Assembly: GCA_024114885.1 (NCBI GenBank)
Contig: CP099423.1
Location: forward strand, 744,001-808,000
DNA: 64,000 nucleotides
Reading direction: 5' to 3'
Source of the DNA: Septoria linicola
Lineage: Eukaryota; Ascomycota; Dothideomycetes; Mycosphaerellales; Mycosphaerellaceae
Below the pieces are notes generated by a model that ran no database searches, had not been told where the DNA came from, and saw nothing but the letters and a program-made list of their open reading frames with translations. Positions 1 through 11,449 of the stretch are shown here, piece after piece. A program made the position numbers and the translations under genes. Each line of letters opens with the position of its first letter. Position 1 is the first letter of the stretch.

Positions 1-248
1 GCATTTCCGCCTCCGAGTGCCTGATTTCGGGCTCGAATACACGCACTAAGGCATCTCTGCGTTGAAGACTGCTCCACGTCTCGCAACGAGAAGAGACAAC
101 AATAATCAGCCGCTGTAGCGCCACTTACCCCAGCAAATCTGCAGTCTGAGGCTTTCAGTGCCATCTTCGCGGGTGCAATTGTGCTGACAACCGGTGCGAG
201 ATTCGAAGCCTCCGCCCCGTGCTGTAGCAAGAAATCTGCTAGTTGCAT
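1..248 (-). CDS. Possible 5' part of a gene running off the left edge (ankyrin-like)
   Basis: On the minus strand an open exon from an ATG at 248 reads MQLADFLLQHGAEAS..., resembling the helix pair of an ankyrin repeat. It ends at about 129 at a good donor (GTAAGT). After a short intron with a branch-like GCTGATT and an acceptor near 40, the frame stays open to the window edge. The frame is also open upstream to about 314, where a TAG|CTG acceptor could mark a further 5' exon, so the ATG at 248 may be internal. The short length, the truncation and the closeness to the divergent EED gene keep confidence low. No function can be assigned. Confidence 0.28.
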   Translation of the reverse strand, partial: MQLADFLLQHGAEASNLAPVVSTIAPAKMALKASDCRFAGVSGATAADYCCLFSLRDVEQSSTQRCLSACIRARNQALGGGN

Positions 249-369
249 ATCTATTGCATGCAGGGCTTCGGCATAAAGACGGAATCCATCAAGGGTTTTG
301 TGCCATTCTTGTGGCAGCTACCGCGTACAGCAAAGCAGGGACCAAGGTAGGTTGAGAGCGAAAACAGGT

Positions 370-2100
370 ATGGTCCTACATGGCAACGACGTCTTCCCGA
401 CACTGCAGTCATGTACAAGACTCGCAACAGGTGGGTCACAGAGCCTCCCTCTTCCTTCACTTACTATTGACAATCTTTTGCCAGACCAGACCCTTTTCGA
501 TGTGCAGTTCTGGCCTTTTGGCACGAACGACGACGATCAAATCTTTGCTGTCACTGGTGCAACAGATGTATGTATCCTCGAGCTTTTGTCGAGTCCTGCT
601 AACATGTTAAGACAATCATCTGCCGACCGCAGCTACGGTCATCTCCGCCCTTCGAAGTTTTGCGCTGGTTCCGAGATGAGTCTGAACAGGTGATCAAGCT
701 CGTGCATACATGCACTCGCGGCGACGGGCATATCACTAAAGTCGCACAGGACAACGCTAGTGCGTCTTTGAACAGTCTTGCATGGACACAAGACCCAGTC
801 ACGCAGAAGCCGTGGATTTGTGTAGCTGGCGATGAACACAAGGTATTCGGCAAATACGACTGCCCACTACTACGCTATATGCTAAATGAAAATGTATAGC
901 ACATCAAGATTTTGGACATCGAGTCTGGCTATGTTGCACGAGTCCTGTCCGGCCACGGGGGTGCCATCAACGACCTGTGTGTCTCTCCAATATCGACTAG
1001 CCTCCTCGCGTCATGCGCCAACGACTCCACAATCCGACTATGGAATCTTGAGCCGAGTCACCAAGAACAACCATGCGTGGCACTTTTAGCAGGAGAGGGT
1101 CACAAAGCACCTATTCTCGCTATCGAGTTTCATCCTAACGGCAAGTGGCTGCTCTCCGGTGGTATTGATACCGCCGTATGTCTATGGGCCGTACCTGATG
1201 CAGCCGCGTTGGAAAGGAATGATCACAGTCCAGCTGCGAAGCCACTGATCGTCTATTATCCGCACTTCTATACCGAAGAGTTGCATCCAAATTACGTGGA
1301 CTGTTTCGGTTGGTACGGAGATCTCATCATCTCCAAGGCTGCGAGGGATCAGGTCGACGCCAGTAAGGACATCTATTCAAACGAAATTCTGCTTTGGAAG
1401 ATCGAGGGTTTCGATGCCGATGAGCCTCCAGCAGAAGACCCGCCGATACCTGAAGCTGGCTACTCGACTCGTTCTTCATTTCCTCATGATGAAGACTTTC
1501 GTGGGTTTGCCAGACTTCTCACAATGAATATACCTCACACTGATAGATTCTATCATCGATTCGGTCTGCTACATGCGGACGGCATGAGACCTATCTTGTG
1601 CATGGGTGACCAAGAAACACGCTTTTCGTTCTGGGACTTGCAGCGGTTCGAGGAAGGCATCGACCCGCTCGACCGACCTTCAAACAAGCCAAGGAAGAAA
1701 GGTGGGCGGAAAAAGAAGGGGCCCAACGTCCTTGGAGAGCTTCGCAGGAGTGAAAGCATCGCAAGTGGCAGTTCTCCCAACCAGACACGTATGTCTACAT
1801 GCTCTACTACAATGATCCGTTAGAGACGCGCATACTGACATATTCGCAGCGGATGCTTCATCAACAATCGCGTCCTCTACCACAGGCCCAGAAGGTCGCG
1901 AGTACACGTTGAGTGACCGCTTCACACCCCTGGCGCCGCACTATTCAGTGACGGCCAATACAGATCTAACGAGGATCAATGGCAAGGAAAGACACTTTGC
2001 CACGTCCCAAATCGCGTGGAGTCCTGATGGGACGTGGATGGTAACGGTGGGAGATATGGGCATGATTTGCATGTTTCATCGCGATAAGAGCGTGGTGTAG
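370..2100 (+). CDS. eed: Polycomb PRC2 subunit EED (WD40 protein)
   Basis: WD40 beta-propeller subunit of Polycomb repressive complex 2, which binds H3K27me3 and activates the H3K27 methyltransferase. Four exons: 370-567, 612-842, 900-1788, 1850-2100; introns of 44, 57 and 61 nt with GT-AG ends preserve the frame. EED-specific landmarks are FDVQFWPF with IFAVTGATD in the first blade, GHGGAINDLCVSP, NDSTIRLWNLEP, EGHKAPILAIEFHPNGKWLLSGG, and NYVDCFGWYGDLIISKAARD, the segment that separates EED from generic WD40 proteins. The last blade ends in SQIAWSPDGTWMVTVGD. A basic, disordered insertion (KPRKKGGRKKKG) lies before the last blade and could be a nuclear localization signal. The start at 370 is the first in-frame ATG; an extra 5' exon is possible. 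The gene converges on the CobW gene, about 200 bp away. Confidence 0.87.
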
Positions 2101-2301
2101 CAGCTTGCGCTGTAGACGTGTGATCTGGCTGTAAGCGTATTTCGCTTGCAAGGATGGGAACATGAATGAGGCATGAGAGGAAAGGCAGACAGACCTTCAT
2201 CTGTGTGATGGGTGCCACAAGAAAGGTTCTTATCCTGTCCATGCTAGTCTGTCTCACAAGCTTGAGCAACTCGACAAGAGGCTTACTACCCGTGGACAAG
2301 A

Positions 2302-3683
2302 CTATGCTGATAACGACCACTCGTTTTGATAAAGATGCGCGTCAAGACTTTTCTGAAACGCCGCTCTTGTTTCTTCATCTCCAATGTTCCTCCCAATAAA
2401 CACAAGCTTTCCTTGCTTCTGATCACTCCCCCCTTCAGCAGTATCTGCGTCCATCGCTCCATCGATCAGATCGAAAATCTCTCGTACTCCCTGCAACATC
2501 TTCAACCTTCCATTTGTAAGCGGCATGCGACCTTTACTCCGATGAATCTCCCAGTTTGCGTTGGAAGCGTCGACTGCTGCTTCCGCTGTACCAGGAAGAC
2601 GTGCCTCCCACAAAACACTCTGTAGCCACGAATCTAATCTCTGTACTCCCTGGTCGTCTAGGACGGGTAGAGAAAGAGTCATAGTGCCAATGGCGGGATC
2701 TAAATGACTATGACCTTTACTCGCAAACTCGAGGTTCTCGGCTGTGACGTTGTCGTAGGCGTGGAGGTCTAGCACGAGGCCTTCGAGTTCGGGGATTTGG
2801 CTATGGTCTGTGATATGTATGGTGGCGAGAGCATTGATTGACCGGACGCGTTCTTGCACGGTTTCGAGTTCTTTTGGGGTGACGAGGTCGGATTTGTTGA
2901 TGACTACTACGTCGGCGTGCGAGATTTGAAGGTGGGCGGTTGAGAGGATTCGGCTGGAGTTGTGGTCGTGGTTGGAAGATGATTCATCATTGTGACGAAC
3001 GGCTTCTTCACCAACTGGCTCATCGAGAGAGCGTAGGATGTTCTTTGCGTCGACGAGAGTGACGATGCCGTCCAGATAGATTGTGCTGCCAAGGCCTTCG
3101 TCGACCCAGAAGAGAGGCGCGATATTACCTGGATCGGCGAGGCCGGTGGTCTCGAGCAGGATGTAGTCGAATGCTCCGCGACGATCCATGAGAGATTCGA
3201 TTGCATTGACGCCAGAGTCTTTGACGGAGCAGCAGATGCAGCCATTGGCCAAGTCGAGCCATTCGGAGACTTGTTGGTCGCCTTGATTTACTGTCAAGGA
3301 CTTCTCGATGTCGGAGGTGTTTCCAAATTCATTGAGGATGACGGCGATCTTCTTGCCATGTCTTGCGGTGAGAATGTAGTTGAGAAGTGTCGTCTTGCCT
3401 GCTCCAAGGTAGCCTACAGTTATTAGTTCTCATGGTATGGTTCTCCTTGTAGATTTTGACAAAGAGACGTAGGTGTGAGACCAAACGAGATGACGCGAGA
3501 CATACCTGCCTGGGCATATGAGCGTTCGGACCATCAAAGTATGAGAATGAGCCTACCTGTAATGATCGTGATGGGCACTTTGGCAATTTTTACATCGTCG
3601 AGCTCCGCACTGAGAGCCTCATCTGTAGCCGTTCCGCCATCAGCATTCACCAGCATTGGCGGCAGATCATCGTCTTGTTCCAT
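2302..3683 (-). CDS. CobW/P47K-family GTPase, ZNG1-type zinc metallochaperone
   Basis: G3E-family GTPase of the CobW C-terminal-domain group; eukaryotic members (ZNG1) deliver zinc to methionine aminopeptidase. Exon 1 is 3557-3683 and exon 2 is 2302-3413, with a 143-nt intron; the product is about 412 residues. The splice rebuilds the Walker A segment ITGYLGAGKTTLLN. Next come LNEFG, the metal-binding NGCICC motif that defines the family, ETTGLADPG, the guanine-specificity motif INKSDL, and a C-terminal domain ending GKLVFIGRNIG. A His/Asp-rich stretch (NHDHNSS) in the middle may add metal binding. The start at 3683 is the Met before EQDDDLPP. The promoter is shared with the divergent MOB3 gene, with 201 bp between the start codons. 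Confidence is high for the family and moderate for the ZNG1 role. Confidence 0.87.
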
Positions 3684-3884
3684 TCTGACTGGTATGACGG
3701 AGTAATGTCTGACAAGAAGTGTAGGGTGAAGATGTAGAAGTGCTGTGCGGGTGGTGCCGCAGTGACAGGGATGAGTGACTTTCATGTGCCAGCCATCCAG
3801 CTTCACGACCGCCTACCGCCGAGTATCGCAGCTGTCGCTGTTCTCGACTTCGCGAACACGTCGCAAAGACAACAACAACACAAG

Positions 3885-5385
3885 ATGGCCGCAGCAGCAG
3901 TGAGCTCGCCGTCGTCCTCACCGCGGCTCCCCTCACCACCGCCCATTGCGGAGGACCAAATCGGGCCAACATCTCCCGCACTGTCACTCTATGAAGACCA
4001 CGGCAAGCTGCCAGGAACGAGCACCACCGACACTGGCGCTTCTCGACGCATTCGTCCCGGCACGAAAGCAGAAGACATGCACGAAGGACCGCCATTGACG
4101 GACCTACAAGATGTATGGGCTCAGCAGAAACGCCCACGCGACACGACTTCAGCTCGCTAACAATTGAGACGGCCAGATCGACTCGGCGTTCCAGCTGACC
4201 GAACACCTCAAAGCGCTCTACTCCCACCACACGCATCCTCCCGACTCCGACACGACCGCCTCCGTCAGCGCTGACTTGGCACGCGACCTTGCTCGTCCCC
4301 CACCTGGCACTTCCAAAGAGATCTGGCTGTATGAGCTGGGCCGCTTCCTGATCCAGAAGACGAACATCATCATCGTCAACCTGTTCGCCGACGATCCGCC
4401 ATGCAGCGCGTCAACGTGTCCCGAGATGCGTGCAAGCGAGTGGCAGTATTTGTGCGCTGTGCATGATCCACCTAAGAGCTGTTCTGCCATCGACTATTGC
4501 TGTCATACTCTGGACTGGGCCGCAAACTCGCTGACGAGCAGCAAGATGTTTCCTTCACGACTTGGCCTCGGCTCGGGGCAGAATAGCGGCAGTGATAAGG
4601 TCCTGGCCCAGCAGATGAAGGAAATCACAAACATCTTCCGGCGCGTCTACCGCATCTATGCACACGCCTGGTTCCAGCATCGCGATATGTTCTGGAGAGT
4701 GGAGCGGCAGACGGGGCTGTACATCTTGTTCAAGACGGTGTGTGACGAGTACGGCATGATCCAGCCGGAGAACTACACGATTCCACCAGAAGCGGAAGGG
4801 CATGAGCCCGAGGAAGGCAGTCAAGAGCAGACTCAGATGCCTAGCATTCTGTCGAGAAGAGATGATCCATCGGCCGTCAAGCCCGCTGGAAACGATGTGA
4901 TTGCTAATGGCAACACCACAAAGCGGCACGGTGGTGGTCAAGGACACATTCGGAACCCCTCAAACGTGACCACTGTGATCCAAGAAGAGGCTGAGGAGGA
5001 AGAGTCAACCGAGCAAAAGACGCCGCTAGAGCGAGCCAACACTGTCGTGCATGAGAGTGAGATTGCAGACGAAACAGCTACAGCAGCTGCAGATGACGAG
5101 GAGAATTCGAGCAAGCGAACGACCATCACACCGGACACCATGACCACTTCGAGCACATTTACCGTACCAGAGCCGGGCGTCAAGTCAGAGCCGATGCCAG
5201 CCTTGGAGGTCGCCGAGGAGCAGAACGAGAACGATGCAGGTGATGAGACGACGATACACATCGAGAGTGATGGCGCTATTGTTGAGACCAAGGCTGATGA
5301 GCCGGGAGTCGAGGTCAAAGTGGAACCCCTTGACGAGAGCGAAGTCAAGGCGGAGAAAGAGAAAGAAGCAGACACGGCGAAGTGA
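3885..5385 (+). CDS. mob3: MOB3/phocein, STRIPAK complex subunit
   Basis: Mob1/phocein-fold protein of the MOB3/MOB4 type. In filamentous fungi this protein is a subunit of the STRIPAK kinase-phosphatase scaffold, needed for hyphal fusion and sexual development. Exons are 3885-4112 and 4177-5385 (64-nt intron); the product is about 478 residues. The fold is visible in KEIWLYELGRFLIQK, CSASTCPEMRASEWQYLCAVHDPP (the two zinc cysteines), CSAIDYCCHTLDWA, and RRVYRIYAHAWFQHRDMFW (the two zinc histidines). The dipeptide VH within LCAVHDPPKSC is characteristic of phocein rather than Mob1/Mob2. The N-terminal 75 residues and the C-terminal 200 are low-complexity, the latter very acidic (EEAEEEES, DDEENSS), a tail much longer than in animal MOB4. 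The start is the ATG after CAAG at 3881. Confidence 0.85.
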
Positions 5386-6141
5386 AAAGCCTCATGCGTC
5401 CGATCAAACGAAGCTGCTATGGGCACTTCACTGGGGAGCAACTGGTTGGCATGTTGAACGATCATGTCAGCATCATCATGATCACCAGAGTATCTCCAAC
5501 GCCTGTAACATCACTAGCTGTACTGGGACGCTTCTCTACTGTGGTTTCACGCCACGATCGAGGCTCTTCACCGCGATTGCGAGCAGTGATCCGGCCACAG
5601 CTTGTCGATATTTGAGATGGCAGGAATGGAAGGCGAACATCGAAAGCATGGAGATCTTAGAGCTCGCATGTGGCGTACGCCTCGTTCGTGGCTTTGTCCT
5701 GTCGACGGGTCCACACCATCTTTGATCCTGTGAGGGCAAGCTTCCAGCGGGCGATCTATACGCAACGCTTTGACCCGGCACCACTCTTGACTGTACCGGT
5801 GGCGTCGTCTATACGATTCATGGCTTGGAGAGGTCAGAAGCGGGTCAAGCAGCAAGTAGCAGCTTAACAGACTTGACCGAGAGGTCCAAAGTCATTCTTG
5901 GCGCATGGGATAGGTGGCAATGCTAACGGTCCAGCACGTTGTGTTACCTCGCAGCAGCCATTTGTCAACAATGTGCCGTAGATGCTGGTCATCATCATGC
6001 ATCAGAGCTACACCGTCGCAAAAGCACAAACCTGCCCACAACATGAGGTCCGTTGATGTGACGACCACATGGCATACATATGAAGCCAGAAGACCCAAAT
6101 TCAGATCAGCAAGCCTTTCATCGATCAAGTCTTCCGGCACC
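5386..6141. other. Intergenic, no gene seen
   Basis: This stretch holds the 3' flank of MOB3 and the promoter of the secreted-protein gene. Only short frames without coding character occur. Confidence 0.6.
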
Positions 6142-6945
6142 ATGAAACTCATTGTTGTTTCTCTCTGCCTCTTGGCGGAAGTGTTCGCCTCTCCAACCCA
6201 GCTGACCACGACCTCATGCATTGCGAGGACCAATAACGTGAGAATCAGTACTCAACAGCTCAGATGTGATACTGAACCATCTATCTAGTTCGACGATCTG
6301 CAGGGCGGACTAGTTCCTGCGGCCCAGCCTGAAATCGGTGTCTACAACGGGCTCTTCTTCGAAAAGTTCAATACAATAGTGCGTCAGCTTTCCATACATT
6401 CCTTTCGAGCATCGACAACCAAGAAGCCCGCCCTAACACATCATCAGAACACCGCCACAGGCATCATCCCGGGTGTCGTCGCAAAATCTCCCGACAATGT
6501 CGCTGGCCTCGGCCTCACTCAAGCTCTCACCAGCGTTGTCCAGGAATTCTTTGGAAATGCACTAGGCTTTCTGAACGGCGCCCCACCAACTATCACTCTC
6601 TTCCCCTACGCCACCATCCGTGCTCTCCCAGGCCAGTCATTTGACCTGTCCGAGTTGTACTTTGGCTGTAAAGTTAACACTGTGACCCCAGCTGCCTCGG
6701 TTGGTACGCAGTGTGTCTTCACTGCGAGCGGCTTCAATGATAAGGGTCAGAGAGTTAGTGAGGAGACGTTTTCTTTCGCGCCTGTGAGAGGAGGGATTCT
6801 GAGGGCGGATATGGAGAGGAAAGTTTTTGACGGGCTGAAGAGAATGGTTAATGTCACGATTGCTTTGACCGCTGGCGGGATTGGCCCTGTGGGTGCTGCG
6901 GTGCTGATGGTTGATGATGTGAAGACTTGTGTCTACAAAGCGTGA
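6142..6945 (+). CDS. Secreted hypothetical protein, about 227 residues
   Basis: Three exons (6142-6237, 6289-6378, 6448-6945) with 51- and 69-nt introns encode a protein that begins with a clear signal peptide, MKLIVVSLCLLAEVFA, with likely cleavage after the ASP region. The mature part starts with a short Cys/Thr-rich segment, then FDDLQGGLVPAAQPEIGVYNG, a pattern (FDD...P..Y.GL.F..F) seen in fungal extracellular proteins of unknown function. The rest is predicted beta-rich with two central cysteines (FGCKVN, TQCVF) and one near the C-terminus (KTCVYKA). No catalytic motif or anchor was recognised. It converges on the epoxide hydrolase gene. Likely roles are cell wall or host/environment interaction, but this is inference only. 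Confidence 0.75.
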
Positions 6946-7207
6946 AGGCCAGCCGAGAGCGGAGGGAGAACGAGGCAGACAAGGGGCATGCGTGTGGATG
7001 AATGTGGGAAAGGATTTTGAACACAACGGCTGTCGGTTGGTGTCTTTGCTCATAGTGATGATCACACTCCCTCGACCAATAGTTTTGCACTGCACATAAA
7101 CCAAACACGCCTGGGGCATGCCGCGTAAGACTACGAACACTCAACGAACACGATACGATGAGGTCGGAGTTGCTGATGAGTTCCCAATTAATGAGTTAAC
7201 TGCCCAA

Positions 7208-8455
7208 CTACTTCTGCGTGCCATTCCACTCTTGAGCGGCCAGCGCTCGTACATCCTCCATGATACCCTCGGGATCTTCAAGCGCAGCATAATGCCCTCC
7301 ATCGTTTCGTTCTGAGGTAGAATGTCAGCATTACAAAACTGGAAATCGTAAATCACGATGTGGCTCACCTTTGTAAAACACCAGATTCCCCGTCCTCTCC
7401 ACCGCCCGCTTTGAGCTCGGCTCCGTATCCCAGTAAAAAGACGTATACCCAAACGGCACCGTAATACGATTATGCTCTTCCATCGCAAAACTAGCGAAAT
7501 TCTCATGCCTCACATTCTCGTAGTAGCACAGCATACTAGGCATAATGCAGTCTGAGAAGTAGTACAAACTCGCCGTGGCCAAGATAGCTTGTGTCCAGTA
7601 TCTGCGTTTCTGCTTCTCCGGGTCTGCGGCTTCGTTGTACTTTTCGCCAACCCAGGTTAGAATGCCCATGGGATTGTCGTTGAAGCCGAAACCGATGGTG
7701 TGGGGTCTTGTTCGCATGCAGACGGCGTAGCCCATGTGGTTTTCGAGCCAGTCGTCGACGCGGTCTTTGACGTCTTGCTCACGTTTTGTGTACTCGACGC
7801 CTTCGGGGAGTGGTGAGGGGGCGAAGTTGAAGTGGACGAGTTTGCAGGAGTCTGTGTATTTTGAGCCCAGTTCGCGGCCGACCCAGTGGCCCCAGTCGCC
7901 TGTTTGGATCATGTATTGGGAATAGCCGAGCTTTTCCATGAGTGCGTTGAAGATTCGGGCGTTGTCCTGCAGTGTCCAGCCAGCTTTTGGTGGCCAGTCG
8001 GAGAAGCAGTAGCCGGGCATTGAGGGCACCACGACGTGGAATGCAGGCTGGTTTGGGTCTTCGGGATTTGCGAGTTTGTTCCAGACCTGATTGAACTCGT
8101 AGAATGAGCCAGGCCAGCCATGAACCATGATGAGCGGAATCGCATCTTCACGCTTCGATCGAGCGTGCACAAAGTGAATCTTGACGTCCTCGACCCTGGT
8201 CAGAAAGTGAGGAGCGGAGTTGATTTGATCTTGAACTTGATACCAGTCGAAGTCGTTGACCCAAGCATCGTACAGGTTCTTTCCCCATTCGTAAGTAGGG
8301 CCGTATCTGGAGCCGGCATTGGGGACAATCTCCTTCGGTGGCAGACGAGTGTCTTTGAGTTTTCGTTTCAGGCGGTCAACCTCTTCTTGGGGGATCTCGA
8401 GTTTGAACGGCTGGATGTCACCTCCAGCATCGGTCATAACTCCATAGCGGGACAT
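7208..8455 (-). CDS. Epoxide hydrolase (EPHX1-like, alpha/beta hydrolase)
   Basis: Hydrolyses epoxides to vicinal diols. Exon 1 is 7369-8455 and exon 2 is 7208-7311, with a 57-nt intron; the product is 396 residues. The N-terminal EHN domain is present (IQPFKLEIPQEEVDRLKRKL, WGKNLYDAWVNDFDW), followed by the oxyanion HGWPGSF motif, the nucleophile elbow TGDWGHWVG (Asp187) and, in the small last exon, the catalytic His369 within DGGHYAALEDPE. That exon is essential: without splicing, the protein would lack the catalytic histidine. The acid residue of the triad was not assigned. The start was taken at the Met before SRYGV (8455), because the in-frame extension to an ATG at 8590 is polar and not family-like. 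No clear targeting signal. Likely a detoxification or secondary-metabolism enzyme. Confidence 0.88.
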
Positions 8456-9807
8456 GGTTGTTGTCTGGTTCGACTGACAGTGGCGATTGGAGGAGGTTCC
8501 TGGCTGGTTTTCTGCGACTACTTCCTGTAATGTGTTCTGTATATTAGAAGCCTTGTTGTCCAGATCGTGAGACTCTAATTTTGGGCTCATAGAGCAGCAA
8601 TTGGGTGCGATTGTGTGTCTAATGGCCGAGATCAGGATCGATAACTGTAGACGAGGTGAGTGACCCGTGTGTACAGGCTCGACATGCGTATCAAAGCGCG
8701 ATCAATTGCCTCGTCTATAGCATCGACCGTGACGTCGTAGTAGCCCCGCACTATAGAAGCTGTTTTGGAGCGATCCAGTCTCGAGCTTAGGTGCAGGTCA
8801 AGCAGCGAGCAGCCATCTGGGCCAGATATACGAGCCACAGGGACATCAATGAATTCGGGTTGATCGTGGTCGCAGCCTCATACTGGCAAAGGGCAGTTCT
8901 AAGCCTGCGATTAGCCAACGTGTAGTAGACTCCTGTTGTCCGGATCCTACAAGCGAAGAACTGCGGAACTCAGCGCGGTCTACCGAATCATTGGGCTGGC
9001 AAGCGCTCGTGCAGCTGCACGCATTATTGCATCGTGACCATACGACATTCGCGTGGACGCCCCATGGCAGATCTGTGTGATCCATGAACTTCGAGGTCGG
9101 AGTTGATGCGTGCCATGCCCCTTCCAGGAGGACGGAGCGAGCCTTAACATGATGGTTGGAGCGAACCTTAAAATGGAGCACTGATTTGACAACATTGTGA
9201 AGCGATCGTAGTGATTCCTGGAGGGCAAGGAGCAAATGATCTTTTCAGACGGCCATGTGTAGCGCAGTCGGTACGCTAGCTTGTTGTGGACACTGCAGAT
9301 AGCCTTCAACATGACTGAACAGAGGTTAGTGTAGCCATGCAGCGGATAGAGCCCAGCTGGAGAAGCCCACAACCAAGCCATCGATGTGGGAAGCAAGCCT
9401 CCCGCAAGCTTCGCTGATGGTCGGACGAGCGGTCATCCTTCTATGAGACCGTGATGCTTGCGCTTGGGCTAGCCAGAACGCTTCCGCTTACCATCCGCAT
9501 TAGCCATAACACAGCTTCGGGTGCTTCGAACTGCCCAAATCACACATGGCCAGTGCTAGCTATGTGCTAGCAAGCTTCCGTGCATGGCTTCCACGTTCGG
9601 TAGCGCAGTGTAGATGAAGTCTATGGAGAAGCTGGGGATGTTCTGGAGAAGTACGATGGCGTGGCGTCAACCATACGTGCGCGGACCAGGCTCTAAATGC
9701 TGTGCAACCGTGCAGTCAGTCATATAAGGGTGACTGGTATGCGCTCCTGGTATGTAGCCTCGACTTGACCCATCATTGGAACGGACTCTTAGCTGGTTAA
9801 CTCGCAG
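8456..9807. other. Intergenic, no convincing gene
   Basis: This contains the 5' flank of the epoxide hydrolase, with an in-frame ATG at 8590, and the unresolved 5' end of the sugar transporter. A minus-strand frame at 8632-8838 and two at 8846-9396 are open but show no recognisable domain. A small direct repeat (GTGCTAGCTATGTGCTAGC) lies near 9553. Confidence 0.5.
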
Positions 9808-11449
9808 CCACGTTCGGCCTCGCCAACCTCCAGGGTAGGGCCCTTTACAGCACTGCAAGTGCAGCATGTGGTTCAGCATTCATGCTTTACGGTTGGGATG
9901 CAGGTGTTCTGGGTGGCATTGAGGAGACACATGAGTTCCGTGCTGCCATCGGGAACCCACAAGGCGCCTTCACGATTCCAATTATCGCAGCAGTCTACAA
10001 CCTGGCTGCCGGCGTGATGTCCCTCCTGGTCATCACCTTCGGCATGAAGCTTGGACGCAAGAACACAATCCAGCTTGGTAATCTTCTCATCTGCATTGGT
10101 GGTTTGCTACAAGCTTCAACATATTCCGTAGCGCAGATTATCGTGGGAAGGGTCGTCACCGGAGCTGGAATTGGCTGCATTGCATCGGCCGTCCCAACGT
10201 ACATGGGTGAGCTATCACTCGAGGCGAAAGAGCGAGGCCCAGAAGTTTCATATCAATTAGCGCTGCTCATATCTGGCGTGGCATTGGCTTACTGGGTCGA
10301 TCTTGGCTTTGTGCAGGGCCTGGATGCAGCACCATACCTGTGGCGAACTCCTTTGGCTATGCAGGCCTGCTTCGCCATCTTCTCGGCCACACTCTTGTTC
10401 TTCCTGCCAGACAGCCCGCGATGGTATTACGCCGTTGGCCGAATTGAGGAGGCTGATGCTGTTCTAGCCCGCCTGCATAATTTGCCAGTCGAACACGAAG
10501 CGGTGCAGCTACAGCGTGAGGAGGTTCTGAACTCTCTGAAAGAAGAGCAGGGCGATTCTGATTCTTTCAACTGGTGGCTGCTTATGTGGGATAACTCCGA
10601 GCTCCAATTCGGTCGACGACTGCGGACGTCTTTCTTGATCCTCTTCGCCCAGCAGTTCCTTGCAATTAATATGTGAGACGCACTTCCTTCATTGCATAAG
10701 ACACTGCTGACTTTCACTTTAGGCTGGTTTACTACTCCACCCAAAATTTCTCGCAGCTCGGGTACAGTGCGCTACTCTCTGGCATTCTCGCTGGTGTCAT
10801 GAACACTATCTTTGCCATTGCCTCATACCCTCCGATCTGGTTCATTGAGCGGCTTGGACGTCGCCCAATGATGTTCTGGTGTGCCCTCGGATGTGGAGTG
10901 TGCATGATCATCTATGTTGCTCTCACCACCCTGGACAACCCAACATCTGCCACGAACTGGGCAGCAGTCGTGATCATCATCATGCACAACGTTGTCTTTG
11001 CCTTCGGCTGGTTGGGTACCTGCTGGATTTATGGTCCAGAGCTGTCGCCTCTCAAGTACCGTCACGTTGCTGGCGCCCTCGGAGCCGCTGGTGAATGGTA
11101 ACTCGAGAATCCAATCTCAGCTTCACGTCATGAGCATACACTAACAATGAGCCACAGGTTCTCCACGTTTATCATCGTGTTCGGCGGTGGTACTGGTTTG
11201 GGCACAGTCGGGCCAAAGATCTTCATCTGGCCACTGCTCTGCTGTTTCATCGCCGCCGCGTATGTCTGGTTTTGCTGCCCAGAGACGACAGGGCGTACCC
11301 TGGAGGATATCGATGCACTCTTCGCGAAGCCAGATCGTGCCGACCGTATTGAGCATGCTGCTGCGAGAAGAGGATCTGTGTCGAGCAGCATCAAGGCCAA
11401 TGTGCAGTACCATGAGAAGGGCGATGTCACAGCGACACACAAGGCTTGA
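9808..11449 (+). CDS. MFS sugar transporter (5' end unresolved)
   Basis: Twelve-helix plasma-membrane hexose/disaccharide proton symporter of the sugar porter family. Visible exons are 9808-10672, 10723-11097 and 11158-11449, with introns of 50 and 60 nt. Landmarks are LQGRAL and the TM1 segment SAFMLYGWDAGVLGGI, GMKLGRKN, GRVVTGAGIGC, the PDSPRWY motif, ERLGRRPMM in the second half and the closing PETTGRTLEDIDALF. The coding sequence begins at an acceptor (AG at 9806-9807) preceded by a branch-like GGTTAAC, but the first exon is unclear. Frames with ATGs at 9614-9656 can be joined from a weak donor at 9702, while the stronger GTATGT donor at 9750 leads into a stop. The internal ATG at 9882 would cut TM1. 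It could be a 5'-damaged gene. Confidence 0.83.

Noticed and set aside
4938..5465. Long Ser-rich open frame antisense to the MOB3 tail
   Set aside because: It is the complement of an acidic low-complexity coding region (GAG/GAA codons read as Ser/Leu/Phe) with no independent support.
8456..8590. Upstream start (8590) for the epoxide hydrolase
   Set aside because: The 45 extra residues are polar, unlike the family N-terminus, and the Met at 8455 precedes the conserved EHN domain directly.
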